Made by a program: the position numbers and the translations under genes. From Pseudomonadota bacterium (GTDB lineage: Bacteria; Pseudomonadota; Alphaproteobacteria; Rhizobiales; Xanthobacteraceae): 7,587 nucleotides of DNA. The stretch spans positions 1 to 7,587 of the forward strand of contig JAEVZN010000008.1 of assembly GCA_023392205.1 (NCBI GenBank), given 5' to 3'. Under the pieces are notes generated by a model that saw only the letters and a list, made by a program, of their open reading frames with translations, made no database searches and had not been told where the DNA came from. This document shows positions 1-7,587 of the stretch, piece after piece. The first letter of the stretch is position 1, and each line of letters begins with the position of its first letter.

Positions 1-28
1 GACCGGGATCGATGCGGGGGATACCCAT
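1..28 (-). CDS. Possible start of an unidentified gene, truncated by the window edge
   Basis: Reading leftwards after the purC stop, an ATG at 26-28 opens a frame that begins MGIPRIDPG and runs off the window. A purine-rich AAGAGA stretch lies about 6 bases upstream, a passable ribosome binding site. The gap from the purC stop is 47 bases, so it could be the next gene of a purC operon. Nine residues are far too few for a family call. They do not resemble the usual PurS amino terminus, although purS often follows purC in Alphaproteobacteria. It may equally be chance. Confidence 0.2.
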
Positions 29-75
29 GGCGGTCTCTTGAATGCGTTTCTCTCTCTGCACCAGTTTTCCTGGGA

Positions 76-843
76 TCAGCCCTTTACCAGAACAGGACCC
101 GTGCCGCGCGGCGGCTCGCCCTCGTTCATGATGCCGAGCCGCTTGGCGACCTCGGTATAGGCCTCGACCAGTCCACCGAGATCTCGGCGGAAGCGGTCCT
201 TGTCCAGCTTCTCGTTCGACTTGATATCCCACAACCGGCAAGAATCCGGGGAAATCTCGTCGGCGACCACGATCCGCATCATGTCGTTTTCCCACAGCCG
301 GCCGCATTCCATCTTGAAATCGACCAGCCTGATCCCGACGCCCAGAAACAGGCCGGACAGGAAGTCGTTCACACGGATGGCCAGCGCCATCATGTCGTCG
401 ATCTCCTGCGGATTGGCCCATCCGAATGCCGTGATGTGCTCTTCGGAGACCATCGGATCGCCGAGCTGGTCGTTCTTGTAATAGAACTCGATGATCGAGC
501 GGGGCAATTGTGTGCCCTCCTCGATCCCGAGCCGGGTCGACAGCGAGCCGGCGGCGACATTGCGCACCACCAGTTCGAGCGGAATAATTTCGACTTCGCG
601 AATCAGTTGTTCGCGCATGTTCAGCCGCCGGATGAAATGCGTCGGCACGCCGATGTCGTTCAGGTTCTGGAAGATGTATTCGGAAATGCGGTTATTGAGC
701 ACACCCTTGCCTTCGATCACCTCGTGTTTCTTGGCGTTGAAGGCGGTGGCATCGTCCTTGAAGTGCTGGATCAACGTCCCCGGCTCAGGGCCTTCATACA
801 GGACCTTGGCTTTGCCTTCATAAATGCGGCGGCGGCGGCTCAT
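76..843 (-). CDS. purC: Phosphoribosylaminoimidazole-succinocarboxamide synthase (SAICAR synthase)
   Basis: A cytoplasmic enzyme of de novo purine synthesis that joins CAIR and aspartate using ATP to give SAICAR. With the start at 841-843 the protein has 255 residues, normal for the alphaproteobacterial form. It opens [13 protein letters not shown], with the typical ATP-site lysine-rich YEGKAK. Family signature 1 ([15 protein letters not shown]) covers about residues 87-100. Signature 2 (LVDFKMECG) is at about 173-181, with Cys180 where Phe is common. [12 protein letters not shown] is at about 195-206 and [13 protein letters not shown] follows. The frame stays open upstream to 999, but the added residues do not look like the family. 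The start is not fully settled: an ATG at 871-873 has a better placed AGGAA (about 12 bases upstream) and would add ten residues ([10 protein letters not shown]), whereas the chosen ATG has no clear Shine-Dalgarno but matches family starts. It is divergent from the zeta-subunit gene, an arrangement I recall as common in Alphaproteobacteria. Confidence 0.97.
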   Translation of the reverse strand: MSRRRRIYEGKAKVLYEGPEPGTLIQHFKDDATAFNAKKHEVIEGKGVLNNRISEYIFQNLNDIGVPTHFIRRLNMREQLIREVEIIPLELVVRNVAAGSLSTRLGIEEGTQLPRSIIEFYYKNDQLGDPMVSEEHITAFGWANPQEIDDMMALAIRVNDFLSGLFLGVGIRLVDFKMECGRLWENDMMRIVVADEISPDSCRLWDIKSNEKLDKDRFRRDLGGLVEAYTEVAKRLGIMNEGEPPRGTGPVLVKG

Positions 844-1012
844 CGGGATATACCGTGGTTTGTGGAAGTCCATCGGATGCCGGGGTTCCTGTTGCTGATT
901 TGTGACCGCGGCAGAGGCGACTGTCGAGACACTGAAAGGTCGACCGGTCCGTTCGGCGAACCTAGCCGATCGACGATCCGGAGACAATGCGGGCACCATC
1001 GGTCATGCCCCG

Positions 1013-1040
1013 CATATAGGCGTCTTGCGCGAATCGCCAA
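1013..1040 (-). promoter_or_regulatory. Candidate sigma-70-type promoter for purC
   Basis: On the minus strand TTGGCG (1035-1040) is followed after 16 bases by TATATG (1013-1018), a fair match to housekeeping -35 and -10 boxes. It would give a leader of about 160 bases before the purC ATG. Found by eye only. The -10 overlaps a plus-strand TATAGG at 1015-1020, so the motif may belong to either direction. Confidence 0.3.
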
Positions 1041-1043
1041 TGG

Positions 1044-1072
1044 TTGCCTTGGCTCACGGGCACCGTTATGCA
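1044..1072 (+). promoter_or_regulatory. Candidate sigma-70-type promoter for the zeta-subunit operon
   Basis: TTGCCT (1044-1049) and TATGCA (1067-1072) are separated by 17 bases and lie about 75 bases before the ATG at 1146, a sensible leader length. The match to consensus is moderate. A competing plus-strand -10-like TATAGG sits at 1015-1020 but lacks a good -35. Confidence 0.3.
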
Positions 1073-1145
1073 AGGCGCCAAGAATTCCGGAAACAGCCTG
1101 CAACGCCGGATCGGCCCGGCCGCATGACAGGAACGAGGGCATTCC

Positions 1146-1463
1146 ATGACAACTTTCGACAAGCGCGAGGAAGGCTTCGAAAAGAAGTTCGCGCATGATG
1201 AAGAGCTGAAATTCAAGGCGACGGCCCGCCGCAACAAGCTGCTCGGCTTGTGGGCCGCTACGGAACTCGGCAAGTCCCCGGCCGAGGCCGAGGCCTATGC
1301 CAAAGAGGTGGTCGCTGCCGATTTCGAAGAACCGGGTGACGACGACGTGGTCCGCAAGGTGACATCCGATCTCGCCCGCAAGGGCGTGACCGAGGATGTG
1401 GTCCGGGCCAAGATGGCGGAGTTGCTGATGGAGGCCGTGCGGCAGATCCAGGCCGGCACCTAG
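1146..1463 (+). CDS. F1-ATPase zeta subunit / DUF1476 ATPase inhibitor
   Basis: This 105-residue protein belongs to the DUF1476 family. Its Paracoccus denitrificans member is the zeta subunit, which blocks ATP hydrolysis by the F1 part of ATP synthase, in a role like mitochondrial IF1. The sequence shows the family pattern: an amino-terminal segment MTTFDKREEGFEKKFAHDEE (the part that enters F1 in the characterised member), then FKATARRNKLLGLWAA at about 23-38 and DFEEPGDDDVVRK at about 59-71, ending in a helix (VRAKMAELLMEAVRQIQ). The length is typical and no signal peptide or membrane segment is present. The start has a good ribosome binding site, GGAACGAGG ending about 6 bases before the ATG. 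A methyltransferase gene follows after 15 bases in the same frame and is probably cotranscribed. Family assignment is secure; inhibitory activity in this organism is inferred, since strength differs among alphaproteobacterial zeta proteins. Confidence 0.93.
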   Translation: MTTFDKREEGFEKKFAHDEELKFKATARRNKLLGLWAATELGKSPAEAEAYAKEVVAADFEEPGDDDVVRKVTSDLARKGVTEDVVRAKMAELLMEAVRQIQAGT

Positions 1464-1478
1464 CGCATCGCCCCCCCT

Positions 1479-2126
1479 ATGCGCCCCGCGGACCCGCTCC
1501 CGCCAGTCTCCATCGAGGAGACGGTGCATTGGTATGACGGAAAGCAATTCACCACCGACTGGACGTCGTGGCATTTCCCGACCTGGATAGCCCTGCTCGC
1601 CGCGTTCCGGGACAGGCCGGTGCGGATGCTCGAAATCGGATCATGGGAGGGCCGGTCCGCCCTCTTTTTCCTGAATTATCTCCCGCAGGTGCAACTGACC
1701 TGCGTCGATACCTTTGCCGGCGGCCAGGAGCATCAGGAAGCTGCCGCGGCAAGTCCGCAGGACGCGGAGAAGCTGCGCGCAATCGAGATGCATTTCGACG
1801 CCAACACGCAGCCCTTCAGCGGGCGGCTTGAGAAGATCAAGGCGCCCTCAATCGAGGCGCTGGTCGGCCTCGGCGTCGAAGGACGGCGCTTCGACATCGC
1901 CTATATCGACGGTGGCCATCGCGCGCGCGAGGTGTATGCGGATTTCGCCCTGACCTGGCCGCTGATGGCGCCGGGCGGGCTGGTGATCCTCGACGATTAT
2001 CTGTGGGACGAGATGCCGGCGCCGATGGACAATCCGAAGCCAGGCGTCGATGCTTTTCTGAAATCCATCGCGGGCCAGTATCGCATGGTCCATGACGATT
2101 ATCAGGTCGCGATCGCCAAGCTTTAG
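1479..2126 (+). CDS. Class I SAM-dependent methyltransferase (Methyltransf_24/TylF-like)
   Basis: A 215-residue cytoplasmic Rossmann-fold methyltransferase. The SAM-binding glycine loop is LEIGSWEGRS at residues 51-60. The acidic residue at the end of strand 2 is Asp77 (CVDTF). The later strands are YIDGGH at 142-147 and GGLVILDDY at 166-174. A carboxyl-terminal YQVAIAKL, together with PGVDAFL before it, resembles sugar and small-molecule O-methyltransferases related to TylF/MycF. YIDGGH and LDDY carry acidic residues that could bind a metal, as in that group. The substrate is not evident; a sugar hydroxyl is an inference from family and neighbours. The ATG is the first in frame after the TAG at 1461 and lies directly behind a C7 run plus T, with no Shine-Dalgarno, so translation may depend on coupling to the zeta gene 15 bases upstream. 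The next in-frame ATG (1626) would cut into the SAM motif. Confidence 0.88.
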   Translation: MRPADPLPPVSIEETVHWYDGKQFTTDWTSWHFPTWIALLAAFRDRPVRMLEIGSWEGRSALFFLNYLPQVQLTCVDTFAGGQEHQEAAAASPQDAEKLRAIEMHFDANTQPFSGRLEKIKAPSIEALVGLGVEGRRFDIAYIDGGHRAREVYADFALTWPLMAPGGLVILDDYLWDEMPAPMDNPKPGVDAFLKSIAGQYRMVHDDYQVAIAKL

Positions 2127-2154
2127 TCCATCGCTTTAGCCACGGACCGACATC

Positions 2155-2937
2155 ATGCCCGCCCCTGCCTTCACGCTCGCCCGCCGCCTGCGCGCCAGTG
2201 AAACCGTGTTCTCGGCCTGGTGCGGATTGCCCGCGCCGCTGGTCTGCGAGGCCATCGCCCGTGAAGGCTTTTCGGCGGTCACGCTCGATACCCAGCACGG
2301 CATGTGGGACACGGCATCCGCCCTGCAGGCGATTGCCGCCGTGCATCTGGCCGGCGCGGCTCCGATCGTGCGCGTCCCGGTCTGGGAGAATGCCACGGTC
2401 AGCCGCATGCTCGATTTCGGCGCCGAAGGCATCATCGCGCCGATGATCAACAGCGAGGCGGATGCGCGCGCCTTCGTGCAGGTGGCGAAATATCCGCCGC
2501 TGGGCGAACGCAGCATCGGCGCGCATCGTGCGGCGATGCTGGCGGGCTTTGCCGATCAGCGGCCCTATCTCGGCGAGGCCAATACCACGACCGTCACCTT
2601 CGCGATGATCGAGACCCGCGCCGCGCTCGACAATCTCGACGCGATTGCCGCCGCGCCGGGCATCGATTCGCTTTTTGTCGGCCCCTCCGACCTGTCCTTC
2701 AGCCTGTCCGGCGGGACCTCGCTCGATGCGCATGCGCCGGATGTCGAGCAGGCGCTCGATCTGGTCCTGAAGGCCTGCGAGCGGCACGGAAAAATTCCCG
2801 GCCTGTATTGCCGCGATGCCGAGCGCGCCGTCGAGAAGGCGAAGGCCGGCTTCCGCTTTCTCACGGTGGCGAGCGATCTCGCCTTCCTGCGGGCAGGCAC
2901 CGCCGCGCAGGTGAGTATTCTCGCCGGACGCGACTAG
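2155..2937 (+). CDS. HpcH/HpaI family class II aldolase
   Basis: A 260-residue (beta/alpha)8 pyruvate-type aldolase related to 4-hydroxy-2-oxoheptanedioate aldolase (HpaI) and 2-dehydro-3-deoxyglucarate aldolase (GarL). Such enzymes reversibly split 2-oxo-4-hydroxy acids into pyruvate and an aldehyde using a divalent metal. The expected residues are visible: catalytic His48 in LDTQHGMWD, Arg73 in IVRVP (pyruvate carboxylate), metal ligand Glu153 in AMIETRAALDN and metal ligand Asp179 in LFVGPSDLS. Length matches the family. HpaI itself has a DGEH-type motif where this protein has DTQH, so the exact substrate should not be read across. A weak GGA lies about 9 bases before the ATG. It follows the methyltransferase by 28 bases and is probably the last gene of the zeta-subunit operon. 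Its TAG stop overlaps the stop of the convergent trmJ-like gene. Confidence 0.92.
   Translation: MPAPAFTLARRLRASETVFSAWCGLPAPLVCEAIAREGFSAVTLDTQHGMWDTASALQAIAAVHLAGAAPIVRVPVWENATVSRMLDFGAEGIIAPMINSEADARAFVQVAKYPPLGERSIGAHRAAMLAGFADQRPYLGEANTTTVTFAMIETRAALDNLDAIAAAPGIDSLFVGPSDLSFSLSGGTSLDAHAPDVEQALDLVLKACERHGKIPGLYCRDAERAVEKAKAGFRFLTVASDLAFLRAGTAAQVSILAGRD
2934..2937. other. Convergent stop codons overlapping in CTAG
   Basis: The palindrome CTAG encodes the TAG stop of the aldolase (2935-2937, plus) and the TAG stop of the trmJ-like gene (2934-2936, minus). The genes therefore overlap tail to tail by four bases, with no room for an ordinary terminator between them. Transcripts from either side probably read into the opposite gene. 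Confidence 0.95.
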
Positions 2938-4148
2938 TCTTCCGGCAGCGCCGCGGCAATATCGTCGAGCAGCCTGTCGAGCATTGCAGCCGGATCGCGC
3001 ATGACGTCACCCGCGCGCAGCGACACGATGCGGTAATCGCGCGCCCGCAGCCAGTTGAGCTTCACGCCACGGGCCTCCTGCGCCTTCGCATCCTCGCTGT
3101 CGGGGACGACATCGACGACCAGCCGCAGCGGGAATGACACGACATCGGCGATATGCGGTCCGATCGGCGTCTGCCGCTTGAAGCCGAAAGATGCAAAGCG
3201 CCGGTCGGCCATCATCGCCGCCCACAGGTTTCGCTCGGCATCGGTCGGATTGCGGCGCAGGAGCCGCGCCAGCCCCCGCACCGGCGAATCCGTGCGGGCG
3301 ATCTCGGCCTTGCCGTGCTGTGCCAGCAGGCTGCGCAGCATGTCGGCTTCCGGGCCGTCGAGCAGGCCCCCGCGCGCCGGCCCCTTGCGGCCCTCCACCA
3401 GCGCCATGACGATGCCGTGCAGCGTGCGGATATCCTGCTGGGTGGGCTGCATGCGGGTGAAGATATTGCGCAGATTCACCGCCATGGTGCCGCGCTTCTC
3501 ATGCGGCCGGAAATATTCGATCCGGTCCAGCTCTGTTTCCAGATCGGAAAAAAAGGCGTGCAATTGCTCCTTGGGTGCCGGTGGCGATTTCTCCGGCTGC
3601 CCGAAAGGCAGAACGCCTGCGCTCTGGTGCTTGAACCATTCATAGCCCGCGACCAGCACCGCCTGCGCCAGATTGAGCGAGGCGAAAGCCGGATTGACCG
3701 GCAAGGTCAGGATCGCGTCGGCAAGCCCAACCTCGTCATTCTCAAGCCCGTTGCGCTCGCGCCCGAACACAAGCGCCACGTTCTGGCCTTCGGCGATTCG
3801 CGACGCGGACATGGCGGCGGCAGCCTCCGCGCTGACCACCGGCTTTGCCTGATCGTGCGCGCGCGCGGTGGCCGCGAACACGAAATGACAATCGGCAAGC
3901 GCATCCGGCAATGTCTCGTGCAGGCTCGCCCGGTCGAGGATGCGGTCGGCGCCTGCGGCCATCATCGCGGCCCGATGGTTCGGCCAGCCGCAGCGCGGAT
4001 TCACCAGCCGCAATTGCGAGAGACCGAAATTGGCCATGGCCCGCGCCGCCGAGCCGATATTCTCGCCGAGCTGCGACTCCACCAGCACCACCACCGGCGC
4101 CGGTGTAGCCACCCAGTTTCTGGTCTTGTCGGTCCCTGCACCCGGCAT
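2934..4148 (-). CDS. trmJ: TrmJ-type tRNA (Cm32/Um32) 2'-O-methyltransferase with C-terminal DUF559 domain
   Basis: This 404-residue protein has two parts. Residues 18-255 form a SPOUT (SpoU/TrmH) methyltransferase of the TrmJ type: NIGSAARAM at 30-38 with Arg36, LVFGRERNGL at 126-135, and the knot motif NPAFASLNLAQAV at 152-164. A TrmJ-like helical tail (FFSDLETELDRIEYF, then LRNIFTRMQPT) follows. TrmJ methylates the ribose of tRNA position 32 using SAM. Residues about 292-400 match DUF559, a Vsr-like endonuclease-fold domain (LLRRNPTDAERNLW, GFKRQTPIGPHIAD). Where active-looking DUF559 proteins usually read VELDGGQH, this one has VDVVPDSE: Asp346 for Glu, Val348 for Asp, and no GGQH. Nuclease activity is therefore doubtful. 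E. coli TrmJ is about 246 residues and lacks this tail. The start has GGAGAGA about 6 bases upstream and a TATAGG -10-like box beyond it. The first 17 residues are a variable lead. The methyltransferase family is certain; the TrmJ subtype is very likely. Confidence 0.9.
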   Translation of the reverse strand: MPGAGTDKTRNWVATPAPVVVLVESQLGENIGSAARAMANFGLSQLRLVNPRCGWPNHRAAMMAAGADRILDRASLHETLPDALADCHFVFAATARAHDQAKPVVSAEAAAAMSASRIAEGQNVALVFGRERNGLENDEVGLADAILTLPVNPAFASLNLAQAVLVAGYEWFKHQSAGVLPFGQPEKSPPAPKEQLHAFFSDLETELDRIEYFRPHEKRGTMAVNLRNIFTRMQPTQQDIRTLHGIVMALVEGRKGPARGGLLDGPEADMLRSLLAQHGKAEIARTDSPVRGLARLLRRNPTDAERNLWAAMMADRRFASFGFKRQTPIGPHIADVVSFPLRLVVDVVPDSEDAKAQEARGVKLNWLRARDYRIVSLRAGDVMRDPAAMLDRLLDDIAAALPED

Positions 4149-4248
4149 GTTCGCTCTCTCCGCGCCCCCTATAGCCTTGGGAGAGAAGCCGCGAAAGCAT
4201 GCGATTGTCGGTCAACCGATTCGGATCACTTCGCGGAGCCCGCCGGCG
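4149..4248. promoter_or_regulatory. Divergent promoter region between trmJ and the glycosyltransferase gene
   Basis: This 100-base gap lies between two divergent start codons and should hold both promoters. Towards trmJ a minus-strand TATAGG (4168-4173) could be a -10 box; the -35 17 bases upstream (TTTCGC, 4191-4196) is poor. Towards the glycosyltransferase I see no convincing -35/-10 pair. GGAG at 4235-4238 is the ribosome binding site of the ATG at 4249. Confidence 0.4.
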
Positions 4249-5043
4249 ATGAAAATCATGATTGCGACCCCGGCCTATGGCGGTCAGGTGACCACGACCT
4301 ATTGCGACACGCTGGTCGGGCTCTACGGCCATTTCCGCGACAAGCATCCTGAGATCACGCTGGAACACAAGTTCCTGTCGCTGTCGGTGCTTCCGTTCAT
4401 GCGCAATCTGTATGCGAGCCTCGTCATGCAGGACGAGAGCTTCACGCACCTGCTCTTCGTCGATGGCGACATGGGCTTCGCGCCATCGCTGATCGAACGC
4501 ATGCTCGATGCCGACAAGCCGGTGGTGGGCGCGGCCTACCCGTATCGCAGGTTCGATCTTGCGAAGTTCTATGCCCTTGGCGGCGAGATCGCGGACCCCG
4601 CGGTCGCGCGGCTTGTCGCGATTGACTACGTGAATGCCGGTTCGATCGACTTCCTGAGCGACGGATCGGATGACGAAAGCGCCCGCGCCGACAATCTCGT
4701 GACCGACGGACCCTGCATCCGCGTGCGCAGGGCCGGCACGGGCGTGCTCTTGATCAAGCGCGAGGTGTTCGATGCGATCCGGGAGCGCTACCCCGAATTG
4801 TGGTGCGAACGGATCGAGCACACCTATGCCAATTTCGGACTGACCAAGGGCGTGCTGCAATGCTTCGAGCCGATGCCCAATGAACATGGTCATTACGGCG
4901 GTGAGGATATCGCCTTCTGCCAACGCTGGGTCGAGGTGAGCGGCGTCGAATTCTGGTCGGTCGTCACCGAAACCATCGTGCATGTCGGCCCGGAGAAATA
5001 TACTGGTCATTTCCTGACGAAGTTGCAGCACGGACGGGTCTAG
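4249..5043 (+). CDS. Small GT-A-like glycosyltransferase
   Basis: A 264-residue predicted nucleotide-sugar transferase without a membrane segment, probably cytoplasmic. It begins MKIMIATPAYGGQ, the first strand of a GT-A fold. A DxD motif lies in LLFVDGDMGF (Asp72, Asp74), where a divalent metal and the sugar nucleotide bind. A substrate-loop segment GTGVLLIKREVFDAI is at about 163-177. GGEDIAFCQRW at about 217-227 supplies the acidic ED pair expected of the catalytic base. HVGPEKYTGHF at 245-255 is the closing motif. From memory the same motif order occurs in short glycosyltransferase-like proteins of phages and Alphaproteobacteria; donor and acceptor are not defined. The start was chosen at 4249 because GGAG lies about 10 bases upstream and the family sequence begins there, although the frame is open back to 3940 within the opposite trmJ gene. 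The carbamoyltransferase gene follows after 77 bases on the same strand. Confidence 0.82.
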   Translation: MKIMIATPAYGGQVTTTYCDTLVGLYGHFRDKHPEITLEHKFLSLSVLPFMRNLYASLVMQDESFTHLLFVDGDMGFAPSLIERMLDADKPVVGAAYPYRRFDLAKFYALGGEIADPAVARLVAIDYVNAGSIDFLSDGSDDESARADNLVTDGPCIRVRRAGTGVLLIKREVFDAIRERYPELWCERIEHTYANFGLTKGVLQCFEPMPNEHGHYGGEDIAFCQRWVEVSGVEFWSVVTETIVHVGPEKYTGHFLTKLQHGRV

Positions 5044-5120
5044 GCCGCCGGGCGCCGGGCGATTGTCCGCCGCCGCAAATCCAGCTAGACAGCGCCACTT
5101 GAAGGTAGCCGATCCCTCCG

Positions 5121-7587
<2,467 letters not shown>

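Larger units (their letters stand above)
844..1145. promoter_or_regulatory. Divergent intergenic control region between purC and the zeta-subunit gene
   Basis: This 302-base gap separates two divergent genes and should hold both promoters. No convincing gene is present: open frames on both strands run through it but encode low-complexity sequence without family character. Short dyads are visible, GGTCGACC at 939-946 and GTTCG-g-CGAAC at 951-961, which could be operator half-sites or chance in GC-rich DNA. No PurR-type operator or riboswitch could be recognised by eye. Candidate promoters are listed separately. Confidence 0.6.

Noticed and set aside
844..999. Upstream extension of the purC frame to an ATG at 999
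   Set aside because: The extra residues have no similarity to SAICAR synthases, which begin near [13 protein letters not shown]. Only the ATG at 871-873, with an AGGAA upstream, remains a possible alternative start.
1837..2787. Minus-strand open frame of 316 codons opposite the methyltransferase and aldolase
   Set aside because: Arg/Gly/Ala-rich shadow frame; the plus-strand genes carry all expected motifs.
3940..4248. Upstream extension of the glycosyltransferase frame
   Set aside because: It lies antisense to the conserved trmJ coding sequence, and the recognisable glycosyltransferase begins at 4249 with its own ribosome binding site.
3742..5031. Long minus-strand open frame of 429 codons opposite trmJ and the glycosyltransferase
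   Set aside because: It is a high-GC shadow of two well-supported genes, composition-biased and without family motifs.
5047..5060. Tandem GCCGGGC GCCGGGC between the glycosyltransferase and carbamoyltransferase genes
   Set aside because: Two copies of a 7-base GC-rich unit are expected by chance in this composition and suggest no function.

Overview
The window looks like a chromosomal segment from an alphaproteobacterium with high GC content (I estimate a little over 60%, not counted). Two things point to this group: an F1-ATPase zeta-subunit gene (DUF1476), a family largely confined to Alphaproteobacteria, lying divergently next to a purC of the alphaproteobacterial type; and the TATAGG-type -10 boxes in three of the intergenic gaps. 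The genus cannot be fixed from sequence alone. I see no rRNA, tRNA, CRISPR array, insertion sequence or integrase.

Layout. (i) 1-843, minus strand: purC (SAICAR synthase), followed by an ATG that may start another minus-strand gene running off the left edge. (ii) 844-1145: divergent control region. (iii) 1146-2937, plus strand: a tightly packed three-gene run, F1-ATPase zeta subunit, class I SAM methyltransferase (Methyltransf_24/TylF-like) and an HpcH/HpaI-type class II aldolase. (iv) 2934-4148, minus strand: a TrmJ-type tRNA 2'-O-methyltransferase carrying a C-terminal DUF559 domain whose nuclease motif looks decayed. Its stop codon overlaps that of the aldolase in a shared CTAG. (v) 4149-4248: short divergent promoter region. 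(vi) 4249-6845, plus strand: a small GT-A-like glycosyltransferase and a NodU/CmcH/TobZ-family carbamoyltransferase, probably one transcription unit. (vii) 6846-7146: a gap holding a strong hairpin just after the carbamoyltransferase stop, a candidate promoter and a long leader. (viii) 7147-7587: the first 147 codons of a monomeric (type II) NADP-isocitrate dehydrogenase, cut by the right edge.

Together the window mixes housekeeping functions (purine synthesis, ATP synthase control, tRNA modification, TCA cycle) with probable accessory enzymes of glycan or small-molecule decoration (methyltransferase, glycosyltransferase, carbamoyltransferase). The glycosyltransferase plus carbamoyltransferase pair suggests a carbamoylated sugar on a surface polymer or secreted glycoside; the acceptor is unknown. 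I found nothing that amounts to a wholly new system. The items most worth a second look are the TrmJ-DUF559 fusion, the carbamoyltransferase/glycosyltransferase pair, and the methyltransferase start placed behind a C7 run with no ribosome binding site, in frame with the upstream stop.
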